Both the position numbers and the translations under genes were made by a program. A stretch of 36,082 nt of DNA from a virus. Location of the stretch: the IMG/VR virus record IMGVR_UViG_3300044678_000997, positions 1 to 36,082 of that record. One strand, written 5' to 3'. This document shows, piece by piece, positions 21,205 to 28,548 of the stretch. Under the pieces are notes generated by a model, which saw only the letters and a program-made list of their open reading frames with translations, was not told the origin of the DNA and searched no databases. How positions within the stretch are numbered: position 1 is the stretch's first letter; every line of letters starts with the position of its first letter.

Positions 21205-22962
21205 TTACATCATCGAAGCCATTTGGGACTGAACGCCCTGCACCATTGCGGAATCTCCCTTGATGCCTCCCACCTTGGCGGCAACTTCGGCGGCGTGTTG
21301 TTGCGCCTGCATCTCCTGCATCTGCTGTTGGGCCTGCACCCTCTGCTGGCGCATCTGGGCGACTTGCTCCTGGGGTCGGAGGTATTCGCTATCCATGCCA
21401 GAGGCTAGTGCCGACTCGCGCACCATCTTGTCGGTGTCGAAGTTGTCAAAGATGCTTGGGTCTTGGGTGACAGAGGCAAGTGCCGCTGCCCTCTGAACGG
21501 TCGAATCGGTCGCACCCTGCTCCATGTTCTTCACGGCAAGGGCGATCCTGCTATTGAAGTTGACCTTCGGTTCGGGGATGAAGAGTTCCCCCGTCCGCCC
21601 TTGTTGGATGAGAGCTTCCGGGGGTGGGGGGAATGCGCCGTTCCTTGCCAAGATGCCGTAGACCCTCTGGAGGAGAGGGGTCAGGAGTTCGGTCGTGAGA
21701 CGGGAAAAGGTAGGAGAGAACTGCGCCAGACGCTCGGCATTCCGGGCATTGACTTCCGTTGCGGTCATCCGATTCGGTGCCGCTGATTCCTCAGCGCTAA
21801 ACATTTGGAAGAGGGGGACGCTGAACGCTTCCTTGATGTCGTTCTGCTTCTGCGCGACACGCTCAAGGCCGATGTCGTAGCGCCCCTGCGTTGCCCATTC
21901 GATAGGACGGGCATTGGGATCTGCGGCGTTGAAGTAAGTCACTCCGCCGGCTCGGAGGTCGATGGAGGACTCCAGCGAATCGGGAGCGAGGATGCGTGGA
22001 AAGGCGGCAAGCTCGGCTAGGGCATCCATCTGCTTCTGGAGGAAGTTGAGTTGACGAAGGTCAGGCATGGCGACCCATGAGGGCGACCATCCATAGGCCG
22101 ACTTTTGCCATTTGAGGTAGCGGGTAGCCATGAAGGGCAACTCGTCGTATCCCGACTCGCGGAGAACGTGCTTGGACTTCTCCTCGACGTAGCAGGAGGC
22201 AATGGGCTTGTTCGGCCCGTCATACTTTCCCTTGTTCCTTGCGCCCTCTTCACGGGGATAGACGCCGTGGATCACGTTCCACTTCTCGTCCATGCCCTTG
22301 CCGTTGGCATCGTTGTAGCATTTGCGGACGGCATCGGAGACGCTATCAATCCCGAACTGCTGAACCAACTGGCGGGTCGTCATCTCCAGCCTACGGAACA
22401 TGGTGTCCACATAGCCCTCGTAGTTCTCGGAGATGCAGAAGGTGCCGACATCGACGTTGGTGAAGGTGATGGGCAGCTTCTCTCCGGGTTCCACGAAGAG
22501 GACAGCGGAACCAAAGCATCCACGGTCTAGGTAAAGCTCATGGATTGCCTGGTGGAAGTTGGAACGGGCAAGAGTCTCCATGACGATCTCCGTCACCTCG
22601 GCAAAGTATTCCTGCACACCGTCCCCATCCTCGATCTCGCTAGGAGCATCAAAGGAACACCAACGGGAATCCGCCGGCGTGATATAGCTCATGCACCCTG
22701 CGGCAAGGACTTGGTTGGCGCGGACTCCCGTGGAATCGTAGAGACGGGCCTCACGTTCGCTGTTGGGGGTGATGGTCGTGCAGAGGATGTACGACTTGCG
22801 GGGCATCACAAGCTCCGCAATCTGCTGCCACATCGACATCCAGTAGTTGCGATCTGCCTCCAGCTTGCTCCAACGGGAGACGATCGCGGCGGCAAGCTCA
22901 CTCTTGCTGTTCTCCTTTTTAGGAACAGTCAACTCGGCAACAACATCGGATGTCTTCGCCAT
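21205..22962 (-). CDS. Portal protein (T7-type head-tail connector)
   Basis: A 585-residue protein with the standard connector features. Residues about 25-60 read SRWSKLEADRNYWMSMWQQI followed by AELVMPRK. Later parts include YLDRGCFGSAVLFVEPGEK, LPFMATRYLKWQKSAYGWSP and a C-terminal Gln/Met-rich helical region ending QSQMASMM. It forms the dodecameric ring at the packaging vertex and contacts the terminase and gatekeeper. Size and neighbours match gp8-type portals. Confidence 0.93.
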   Translation of the reverse strand: MAKTSDVVAELTVPKKENSKSELAAAIVSRWSKLEADRNYWMSMWQQIAELVMPRKSYILCTTITPNSEREARLYDSTGVRANQVLAAGCMSYITPADSRWCSFDAPSEIEDGDGVQEYFAEVTEIVMETLARSNFHQAIHELYLDRGCFGSAVLFVEPGEKLPITFTNVDVGTFCISENYEGYVDTMFRRLEMTTRQLVQQFGIDSVSDAVRKCYNDANGKGMDEKWNVIHGVYPREEGARNKGKYDGPNKPIASCYVEEKSKHVLRESGYDELPFMATRYLKWQKSAYGWSPSWVAMPDLRQLNFLQKQMDALAELAAFPRILAPDSLESSIDLRAGGVTYFNAADPNARPIEWATQGRYDIGLERVAQKQNDIKEAFSVPLFQMFSAEESAAPNRMTATEVNARNAERLAQFSPTFSRLTTELLTPLLQRVYGILARNGAFPPPPEALIQQGRTGELFIPEPKVNFNSRIALAVKNMEQGATDSTVQRAAALASVTQDPSIFDNFDTDKMVRESALASGMDSEYLRPQEQVAQMRQQRVQAQQQMQEMQAQQHAAEVAAKVGGIKGDSAMVQGVQSQMASMM

Positions 22963-22968
22963 GCGTGA

Positions 22969-23331
22969 TTAGGAACCAAGCAGGGAACCGCTGCCCGTGG
23001 CACTGTTGGAGGACTCGGCTTTCCCATCCTTGAGGAGGGAAGCCTTGAACCCAAACCGACCGGCGTTGTTCTGCAAAGCGGACTGCTGCTGGGCGGCAAC
23101 ATCAGCGGAGGACGCAGTCGGAGGTGGTGGCGGGGGTGGTGGCGGGGGTGGGGGGGGGATGTTGATCTGCGGAGGGGCAGGAGGAGCAGGCGGGGAACCA
23201 CCCTTGTTGAGCGCCAAGGTGGGCTTTTTATCAATGTTCTCATTTGGGTAAGGAACACCGCCGGCAATAGCCAATTCGGGCGTGAGAGCCGAAACTAATT
23301 CATCGAAAAACGATTCAATCTTGGAAAGCAT
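22969..23331 (-). CDS. Small protein with a 13-proline tract, upstream of the portal
   Basis: A 120-residue protein. Residues 1-25 can form a hydrophobic/amphipathic helix (ESFFDELVSALTPELAIAGG). Residues 47-71 are Pro-rich and contain 13 consecutive prolines (59-71), encoded by a G/T-rich repeat on the plus strand. The C-terminal part is Gln-, Ala- and Ser-rich (QQQSALQNNAGRFGFKASLL). It is packed 6 bases before the portal gene. The proline run would stall ribosomes without EF-P. The composition recalls small T7 virion proteins encoded near the portal, but no family is assigned. Confidence 0.6.
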   Translation of the reverse strand: MLSKIESFFDELVSALTPELAIAGGVPYPNENIDKKPTLALNKGGSPPAPPAPPQINIPPPPPPPPPPPPPTASSADVAAQQQSALQNNAGRFGFKASLLKDGKAESSNSATGSGSLLGS

Positions 23332-23337
23332 TAAGCG

Positions 23338-23366
23338 GAATTAACATCCGCGTACTAACTTGGCAA
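23338..23366 (-). promoter_or_regulatory. Candidate promoter for the poly-Pro and portal genes
   Basis: On the minus strand TTGCCA (23366-23361), 17 bases, TAATTC (23343-23338), then 6 bases to the ATG at 23331. The upstream 12 bases ATTCCTCTTGCC are identical to those at the fibre-gene promoter (4797-4786). Confidence 0.45.
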
Positions 23367-23372
23367 GAGGAA

Positions 23373-23723
23373 TTATGCGAAGAATCGCTCGGTTCTTTTA
23401 TGGATTTCTTCCCATGTGTAGAACTTTAGGCGATTTCTTTTCTCGAAACAGACAAAAGGAAGTCGGACATCTGCCGCTTCAAAGGCGAGTCTCATATTGC
23501 CGGCGTGTAGGTAGACTAACCAGCAGTCAGGGTTAGCGTGTTTGACCCAGGGATTCACGATGTCGGCATGAGGTGCGTCCCTCCTAACTTTGCGCCCCAT
23601 GATGAAATACTGATCGGTGGAGTGAACGTGACCATTGAGCAAGTGAGCCTCTAGGTCTTCCTTGAATGACCTAGCGCAGGGTTCCTTGCTGTAGACTGCC
23701 GCTGCTATCTCAACGGGGGTCAT
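23373..23723 (-). CDS. Hypothetical phage protein
   Basis: A 116-residue protein that I recognise only as a type seen near terminase and portal genes: KEDLEAHLLNGHVHSTDQYFI, then GRKVRRDAPHADIVNPW, CWLVYLHAG and a C-terminal WEEIHKRTERFF. It has several His and Cys residues but no ordered metal motif. It overlaps the upstream gene by 4 bases (ATGA), indicating coupled translation. Confidence 0.65.
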   Translation of the reverse strand: MTPVEIAAAVYSKEPCARSFKEDLEAHLLNGHVHSTDQYFIMGRKVRRDAPHADIVNPWVKHANPDCWLVYLHAGNMRLAFEAADVRLPFVCFEKRNRLKFYTWEEIHKRTERFFA

Positions 23724-24037
23724 GGCATATCACCAATGAACTTCAGCCTGTCCTTTAATTCTTCAATCTCTGCTTGTTTCCGTTTAATGTCTCGATTGAT
23801 TTTCTGCCTAATGGTCAATCGGTTTGACATTGGTACGTTTGCCCAATCTTGCAGTTCAGCAAGGATCTGATAGGTCATGCCATCCCTACGCATGAGATAG
23901 GTTGGGTCTGCTTTCTTCAAAAGAGAAACCATCTCTTTCTCTGTGATCTCAAAATCTTGAACCTCAAAGTGGTGCAATTTAATTGCGTCCAATGCCTTTA
24001 ATGCTTTTGAAGAAAGTTGTTTTCGCGTTGTTTTCAT
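23720..24037 (-). CDS. Hypothetical coiled-coil protein
   Basis: A 105-residue, strongly charged protein with a basic N-terminus (KTTRKQLSSKALKALDAIKL) and a C-terminal coiled coil (KINRDIKRKQAEIEELKDRL). The middle part (FEITEKEMVSLLKKADPTYLMRR) could be a small helical DNA-binding domain, but no motif decides it. A promoter-like element with TTTACA and TAACAT ends 6 bases before the ATG, so it opens a transcript. Confidence 0.6.
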   Translation of the reverse strand: MKTTRKQLSSKALKALDAIKLHHFEVQDFEITEKEMVSLLKKADPTYLMRRDGMTYQILAELQDWANVPMSNRLTIRQKINRDIKRKQAEIEELKDRLKFIGDMP

Positions 24038-24043
24038 AGAGTG

Positions 24044-24071
24044 ATGTTAGGTTCTGGTCTAATTGTGTAAA
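24044..24071 (-). promoter_or_regulatory. Candidate promoter for the portal operon
   Basis: On the minus strand TTTACA (24071-24066), 16 bases, TAACAT (24049-24044), then 6 bases to the ATG at 24037. It is among the better consensus matches in the window and has the short-leader geometry. Confidence 0.5.
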
Positions 24072-24076
24072 GCCGG

Positions 24077-24118
24077 CTTTAGACTATAGCCGTTGTCTAA
24101 AGCAAGGGAACTACTCCC
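24077..24118. other. Two inverted repeats upstream of the portal-operon promoter
   Basis: CTTTAGAC/GTCTAAAG (24077-24084 with 24095-24102) encloses a 10-base loop. AGGGA/TCCCT (24104-24108 with 24114-24118) encloses a 5-base loop. They lie between the end of an RHH DNA-binding gene and the candidate promoter. They could be operator sites or a weak terminator; no T-run follows on either strand. Confidence 0.45.
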
Positions 24119-24281
24119 TATCGACCAAATCCCCAATCCATTTGCCCCTGGCCTTGTTGCCCCTGCGACGATCCACCTTCTCCCATTGCTCTCGCAACAT
24201 GGAGATAGACTTGCTCTCGGAGCGTTTGCCGGCCTTGCGTCCTGATCCCTTGCGCTTGCCTCCATGAGTCTTCTTTGCCAT
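24111..24281 (-). CDS. Ribbon-helix-helix DNA-binding protein (56 aa)
   Basis: This short frame (ATG 24281-24279, stop TAG 24113-24111) codes for a basic N-terminal arm GGKRKGSGRKAGKR followed by SISMLREQWEKVDRRRGNKA and RGKWIGDLV. This is the strand-helix-helix pattern of Arc/CopG-type repressors. The same architecture, GG-R-G-GRK arm plus RHH, occurs at the end of the 149-residue protein at 33294-33743. Two longer open frames over the same DNA look non-coding. Next to it are two inverted repeats and a promoter, so control of the portal operon is a reasonable inference. Confidence 0.6.
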   Translation of the reverse strand: MAKKTHGGKRKGSGRKAGKRSESKSISMLREQWEKVDRRRGNKARGKWIGDLVDRE

Positions 24282-24441
24282 GCACGGCACTCTGCCATTG
24301 GGACTCGGAGGTTTCCAGCTTTTGTAGGTTCCGCGCCCTGACGAGACGCTGATTGAGCCTGTGAATGCTGATCTTCATCGGAATGTTTTCTGGTTGGGTT
24401 GCCAGAATATGCCGGCCATCTTGAAAAAGAAAACATTTATT

Positions 24442-25782
24442 TCAAGTTCCTCGGAATCCCATGATGACATCCGGGCGACCCATCGGCCTCGGACGCCTTG
24501 CGATTGCTGTTCGGTCAACGACAAGCCCCGCCTTGATCGCCTGATGAGCTAGGGAAAAGGAGTCTGACCCGTGAGACGACCAATCGTGAACGGGGACATT
24601 CTTGATAGTGACTCCATCTCGCTCCTCCTTGGAGTGGTATGCGTCGAGTGAGTCGATCCCGTCACGGCACCCTTCCTCGTTGAAGCTGATGCGAGGGAAT
24701 GCGTCGAGGGCTAGGTTGATGCCGTCCCAGACAGACATTTGCCGTGGAACAGGGACAACATTGGCTAGACCTCCGAGCTTGAGAGCTTCCTGCCAGAGTC
24801 CTCCGTTCTCCTGTGCTGCGTCATGGGGAATGAAGTGCGCCCCGTAGCGATACTGCTTCTGGGTAAGCCTGCCTGCCCAATCTGCCGGCGTCTTGCAGTC
24901 ATCCCCTCCTGACAATGCCTCTAGGAAGTTGATGCGGTCTCCCACCATCTGCCAGACCCACGCCCTCTGATTGAGGGGAGCGCCTACGTCGAAGGAGGTG
25001 TAGACGGGAGCCTCCTTGAACCAGAGGACATCATTGCTGATCCTGCGCTCATTCCTAGCCTCGGCAAGTGACTTGGAGTAGATCGCACCAGGGCGCCCGA
25101 CATCAAAGGAGCATTCATACTCCTGATCGTAGATGTGAGCCGGCGTCCCTCGCTTGATGTCAGAGAGTTCCTTGCTGTCCAGGATACCTGACTCGCTTGC
25201 CTTGAGTTGCAGGGTGAACCATTCGGGATTGCCCGTGGCTTCCTTCCAGAGTCTCCAGAAGGCATTGCGACCCTTGGGCGTCCCGATGAAGGTTGCCCAC
25301 CCTTGGTAGTCAGACAAGCAGGGGCGGATGACGGCATACCATGCCTGCGGGTCAATATCGGCAAACTCGTCAATGATGACGCCATCAAGGTAGATGCCTC
25401 GGAGTCGTTCGTAGGCTTCCCCGGAGTAGAGGCGAATGGTTGCCTTGTTCGGGAGGGTGATCTGAAGGTCGGCCTCGTTGACTTTGACATCGGGGATCTG
25501 TACCGTGAATTGCTTCAGATAGCCCCACGCGATGTCTTTGGTCTGGTCACGGGTCGGAGCTAGGTAGGCATAGCGAAGCGCCGGCCCTTCCCTGCGATGG
25601 GTCAATGCCCGATGCAGGAGGTCTTGGATGCAGCCAAAGGTCTTGCCGCCCCTTCGATGGACAACGAGACAAGCCCAACGCTCTTCGCGCTCTAGGTAGC
25701 CTCGGAACTGCTCCCTAGGTTCCAGTTCAACTATGATCTTGGGTCTTGCCACCGATGCGGACGATGATGTCCATTCCTCCAT
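24442..25782 (-). CDS. terL: Terminase large subunit
   Basis: A 446-residue DNA-packaging motor. The ATPase has Walker A VHRRGGKT at 41-48, Walker B GVIIDEF at 134-140 (Asp138, Glu139) and the coupling-motif region IGTPKGRNAFW near 167-176. The nuclease part includes SFDVGAPLN with a likely metal-binding Asp, and later HFIPHDAA. It resembles Terminase_6-type enzymes of podoviruses. The ATG at 25782 overlaps the small-subunit gene by 56 bases; a GTG at 25752 would still precede Walker A. The packaging mode (headful or cos) cannot be read from the protein alone. Confidence 0.93.
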   Translation of the reverse strand: MEEWTSSSASVARPKIIVELEPREQFRGYLEREERWACLVVHRRGGKTFGCIQDLLHRALTHRREGPALRYAYLAPTRDQTKDIAWGYLKQFTVQIPDVKVNEADLQITLPNKATIRLYSGEAYERLRGIYLDGVIIDEFADIDPQAWYAVIRPCLSDYQGWATFIGTPKGRNAFWRLWKEATGNPEWFTLQLKASESGILDSKELSDIKRGTPAHIYDQEYECSFDVGRPGAIYSKSLAEARNERRISNDVLWFKEAPVYTSFDVGAPLNQRAWVWQMVGDRINFLEALSGGDDCKTPADWAGRLTQKQYRYGAHFIPHDAAQENGGLWQEALKLGGLANVVPVPRQMSVWDGINLALDAFPRISFNEEGCRDGIDSLDAYHSKEERDGVTIKNVPVHDWSSHGSDSFSLAHQAIKAGLVVDRTAIARRPRPMGRPDVIMGFRGT

Positions 25783-26107
25783 TGAGCTCTACCTTGTCGG
25801 GTTCGTTCCATCCCTGGGCTTTAGCGACCATCTCCCCGTACTTGGCGGTAACAGGATGATCGGGTGCTAGTTCGATGTAGCGACTCCAAGCAGTTTTAAG
25901 GTACTCCTGACGCGATAGTTCTAGCTTCTCTTCTGCAATGGATCGCAGTTCCTCGACCCTTCCACTTACTTCCACTTTCTTAAGGATGTTGTGGGCGGAT
26001 TTAGGATTGCCCTTGTAGCCGGCCTTTTTAGAGGCAACGGCTAGGGTTGATCCAGTAGCAAGTGCCTTTGCCAGTTTCTCTTGGCGAGGTTTGAGAGGCT
26101 TACCCAT
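25727..26107 (-). CDS. terS: Terminase small subunit
   Basis: About 126 residues from the ATG at 26107 (MGKPLKPRQEKLAKALATGS). It has an N-terminal helix-turn-helix (KLAKALATGSTLAVASKKAG, then SAHNILKKVEVSGRVEEL), a central oligomerisation part and a short C-terminus. The layout is that of Terminase_2-type small subunits, which recognise phage DNA and activate the large subunit. The ATG overlaps the stop of a 53-codon gene. It overlaps the large-subunit gene downstream. Confidence 0.85.
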   Translation of the reverse strand: MGKPLKPRQEKLAKALATGSTLAVASKKAGYKGNPKSAHNILKKVEVSGRVEELRSIAEEKLELSRQEYLKTAWSRYIELAPDHPVTAKYGEMVAKAQGWNEPDKVELNGGMDIIVRIGGKTQDHS

Positions 26108-26261
26108 ACTTGACAACAGTTCGGTTGTTTTTCTTGAGGAAGACCTTTCCTGTCAGAGGGTTGTCTCGACGCTGAATAGAATCTATTCCTTCGCTGAACG
26201 CCTTGAAGTTGTCTCGACGACCATCTCCTTTACCTTGAGTGCGTGATTTACTAACTCCCAT
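26100..26261 (-). CDS. 53-residue basic hypothetical protein
   Basis: ATG at 26261-26259, stop TAA at 26102-26100. The protein starts MGVSKSRTQGKGDGRRDNF and ends LKKNNRTVVKYG; it is strongly basic. It has no recognised domain. Its stop overlaps the ATG of the small terminase gene by 8 bases, and it fills an otherwise empty gap, which supports it being real. It may be a nucleic-acid-binding accessory. Confidence 0.5.
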   Translation of the reverse strand: MGVSKSRTQGKGDGRRDNFKAFSEGIDSIQRRDNPLTGKVFLKKNNRTVVKYG

Positions 26262-26274
26262 AATTGCGGTAATT

Positions 26275-26631
26275 TTACTGGTTGGTTTTGTTAGGTGTCA
26301 AGGATATTAGTTTAGTAAGCCTCTCGACCTCGGCCTCGGATTTTTTAATCTCATTTAGAGCAAAGGCTAGTGACTGACGGCGTGACTCTGATTCTGCCTC
26401 TGCTTTTCCCGCTCGATTGCAAGCGATTCTAAACTCGACATCTAGGAATGAATTGATGTCCTGTGATTGGAGTAGGTCGGATTCCGTCTTGAGGAGTTGG
26501 TGGTTTAGCTTTGCAACCTCGGCCTTTGATGCATTCAGCTCTCGCTCAAGTTGCTGGCTCGTTTGCAAAAGCTGAAGAGGGTCGCGGCTTGAAAAACTTG
26601 CGGCATCGGTGCGTGGTGTGTCGGTTGTCAT
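26275..26631 (-). CDS. Coiled-coil phage protein starting MTTDTPRTDA
   Basis: About 118 residues from the ATG at 26631, which overlaps the stop of the replication gene as ATGA; an upstream extension to 26694 is less likely. The N-terminus MTTDTPRTDAASF is a familiar opening of small phage proteins with a long coiled coil (here about 20-105, QQLERELNASKAEVAKLNHQ). The function is unknown. Confidence 0.6.
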   Translation of the reverse strand: MTTDTPRTDAASFSSRDPLQLLQTSQQLERELNASKAEVAKLNHQLLKTESDLLQSQDINSFLDVEFRIACNRAGKAEAESESRRQSLAFALNEIKKSEAEVERLTKLISLTPNKTNQ

Positions 26632-27551
26632 GCTGCTTGGAGTTGGAGTTGCTTGTTGCGGTTGCGGTACTCTGCCCGGATCGAGTCGGGCCACTTGGAG
26701 AAGGGGAAGGTTGCGGCGGTCGGGTGAACCTCAAGGGATTCCGGGTAGACTTCCCTCCTCCATGCGAATGCGTCTGCTTCGTCCACCTCTGATTTTGGCG
26801 CTGGTTTAGCCTTGGGAGAGTAGGCCGGTGCGTCCTGCCATCGGCGTTCCTCCAACCAGACATGGGGGGATGGAACGAACTTCCCCTGCTCCTCCCTCCA
26901 TTTCTTTGATGATTTAAAGGCCGTCAATGCCCCTAGAACTTCGTGGAGTGGTGGCAGGAGGGTACGGACACCAGACCATGCACTTTCGGAGCGATAGCGG
27001 TTATCCTTGCGATGTTCGGGGTATTCCTTCCAGAAAGCCTCAAACTCCGCCGACCAATCCCTCTTCACCTTCACCTCCTCCACCCCCCGTTGGGGGGTAG
27101 GGGGGATATGGTTATTGGTTATTGGTTTATGGTTTATGGTTAGGTTTTGTTTTGGTTTCGTTTTGGTTTCCGTTTGGTTTTCATTTTGAAACCCAGAAGA
27201 AAGGGTTGGGTTTTGTAAGTCGTTGATTTTGCGTGGACGCCCCCCTCTTTTGCCGTTTTCCTTGGCTTTTTCGGCCTTATCTCGGTACTCGGACAGAACC
27301 TCCTCGCATTTCTTGTGAACGAGGCTTTCCCCCTCGACCTTGAAAAACTCGGTTACGACATATCGGATAGCGTCCACCTCTTCGGGAGTCCTGGCGCCTA
27401 GCCTGCGGTAAAGGATCTCGTAATTGGTGGGGAGGGGAGACTCGGAGAGGTAATACCAATCCATCATCTGCCGGTATACCCCATGTTCCAGAAGGGAGAG
27501 GTGGGAGGTGTCCCTCCGATAGTCTCCAATGTGATGCTCGTAGTAGTGCAT
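26628..27551 (-). CDS. DUF1376-type replication protein
   Basis: A 307-residue protein. Residues 1-100 are a DUF1376 (YdaU-like) domain: MHYYEHHIGDYRRDTSHLSL, EHGVYRQMMDWYYLSESPLP and EEVDAIRYVVTEFF. A basic Lys/Asn/Thr/Gln-rich linker (100-160) is followed by a helical domain with FEAFWKEYPEHRKDNRYRSE and FVPSPHVWLEERRW. Such proteins are found in phage replication modules as initiators or helicase loaders. The linker DNA contains iteron-like repeats. With no phage polymerase visible, this protein probably recruits the host replisome. Confidence 0.75.
   Translation of the reverse strand: MHYYEHHIGDYRRDTSHLSLLEHGVYRQMMDWYYLSESPLPTNYEILYRRLGARTPEEVDAIRYVVTEFFKVEGESLVHKKCEEVLSEYRDKAEKAKENGKRGGRPRKINDLQNPTLSSGFQNENQTETKTKPKQNLTINHKPITNNHIPPTPQRGVEEVKVKRDWSAEFEAFWKEYPEHRKDNRYRSESAWSGVRTLLPPLHEVLGALTAFKSSKKWREEQGKFVPSPHVWLEERRWQDAPAYSPKAKPAPKSEVDEADAFAWRREVYPESLEVHPTAATFPFSKWPDSIRAEYRNRNKQLQLQAA
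27082..27181. repeat. Iteron-like repeats plus G/C hairpin: candidate replication origin
   Basis: A perfect inverted repeat ACCCCCC-GTT-GGGGGGT (27082-27098) is followed by five 7-base units on the plus strand: TGGTTAT twice, TGGTTTA twice and TGGTTAG (27109-27143). A run containing TTTTGGTTTC twice continues to about 27181. The tract is very T-rich on one strand. Its place inside the linker region of the replication gene parallels the lambda origin inside gene O. That it acts as an origin is inferred. Confidence 0.45.
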
Positions 27552-27931
27552 TAAATTGATTCGATAGCTTTCTTGTAATCTTCTACCGTGGTAATGACGT
27601 TAGACTCGCAAAGGTCTGACCTCCTCAAAATGTCTAGGAAATGTCCAGCTTCGAGTATGACAAGCCACCTCCTGCCATTGCGCTTGTGAGCAACAACGGG
27701 GTACTTGGTGCCGGCGTCACACTTGGCTTGATCGTGCCAGTTGTAGGGGTTGCCTGACTCGACTCGCTTCACTTCAAAGTGGACATCTGGCAGTTCTGGG
27801 CAAACGACATCTGGGGAGTCGGTTCCACCAGAGAACTGCTGCCCTCGACGGGCCTTGAGGAAACCGGCTTCCCGTAACTGGTCGCGCCATTCCCTCTCTC
27901 CCCTGCATCCTTTGGCTCTTGAGTTGGTCAT
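27551..27931 (-). CDS. PD-(D/E)XK nuclease, Holliday-junction-resolvase-like
   Basis: A 126-residue protein with the order of the small resolvase-like nucleases: KGCRGEREWRDQL (Glu12), GFLKARRGQQFSGGTDSPDV (Asp41) and VHFEVKRVE (Glu53-x-Lys55). Glu, Asp, Glu and Lys can form the metal-dependent active site. It probably cleaves branched DNA during recombination or packaging. It overlaps the replication gene by 1 base and a 100-codon gene by 4. Confidence 0.75.
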   Translation of the reverse strand: MTNSRAKGCRGEREWRDQLREAGFLKARRGQQFSGGTDSPDVVCPELPDVHFEVKRVESGNPYNWHDQAKCDAGTKYPVVAHKRNGRRWLVILEAGHFLDILRRSDLCESNVITTVEDYKKAIESI

Positions 27932-28230
27932 TGCTCCATCTCCTGTGCCTGGGCTTCCCTAATCTCAAGGATCGCATTCTTCAGAATGAGGCAGCGATCA
28001 TCCTCCTTGCTGTGGAAGGTCTTGAGGTGCTGATACTGGTGATACAGAAGGCCGATGCAGAGTTCGATTGCCTCGTGCCGGCCCTCTGCGATCCCATCTG
28101 CGTGACCGATGCTGTAAGCCTGTTCCCATCGGTCGAGGTGGTCAATATGTCCATTTCCCTCTTTGCCGAGGTAACGGATGCCTTCCTCCTTCCACTTGCG
28201 GAGGTATAGGGGATCTGTTTCGTTGCTCAT
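27928..28230 (-). CDS. Hypothetical protein
   Basis: A 100-residue acidic helical protein (DPLYLRKWKEEGIRYLGKEG, then AIELCIGLLYHQYQHLKTFH) with no recognised domain. It overlaps the nuclease gene by 4 bases (ATGA), so it is translated together with it. An accessory role in DNA metabolism is only suggested by position. Confidence 0.6.
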   Translation of the reverse strand: MSNETDPLYLRKWKEEGIRYLGKEGNGHIDHLDRWEQAYSIGHADGIAEGRHEAIELCIGLLYHQYQHLKTFHSKEDDRCLILKNAILEIREAQAQEMEQ

Positions 28231-28234
28231 GGTT

Positions 28235-28546
28235 TTATTTGGATCTGGGGTTGTCTGCGCGGGTTAAAGCGGTTTTCTCTGGGTAGCCTAGTTCTTCAAG
28301 CGCCTCGACTAGAGGCCCGTAAGGTGCTTCCTCCGTGGTGAACTTGAGGTAAGTGTCAAGGTGAGGCCATCTGTCTCCGACCGTTCGGAGTGCGAAGTAA
28401 TCCCACCAGACAAGCCTTGCGGCGAACTCCCTGATAGATTCGGGAAGGGCGTTGATGCGCTCCACCCATTCCTCCGGGGATCGGTCTCGCAGGGTGCGGA
28501 GTTTTTCTAACTCCTCCTTGGGTAACTTGTTGAGATTAGAGGGCAT
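28235..28546 (-). CDS. Hypothetical protein
   Basis: A 103-residue protein with an N-terminal charged helix (LPKEELEKLRTLRDRSPEEW), a Trp-rich centre (LVWWDYFALRTVGDRWPHLD) and a C-terminal EALEELGYPEKTAL segment. No family is recognised. It lies in the methyltransferase-to-nuclease block between two small genes, with gaps of 2 and 4 bases. Confidence 0.6.
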   Translation of the reverse strand: MPSNLNKLPKEELEKLRTLRDRSPEEWVERINALPESIREFAARLVWWDYFALRTVGDRWPHLDTYLKFTTEEAPYGPLVEALEELGYPEKTALTRADNPRSK

Positions 28547-28548
28547 GG

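Noticed and set aside
24059-24436. 125- and 86-codon frames downstream of terminase
   Set aside because: Their composition is shadow-like; a 56-codon RHH frame in the third phase reads much better.
26632-26694. Extension of the coiled-coil protein to 26694
   Set aside because: The ATG at 26631 is coupled to the replication gene stop and gives the familiar MTTDTPRTDA start.
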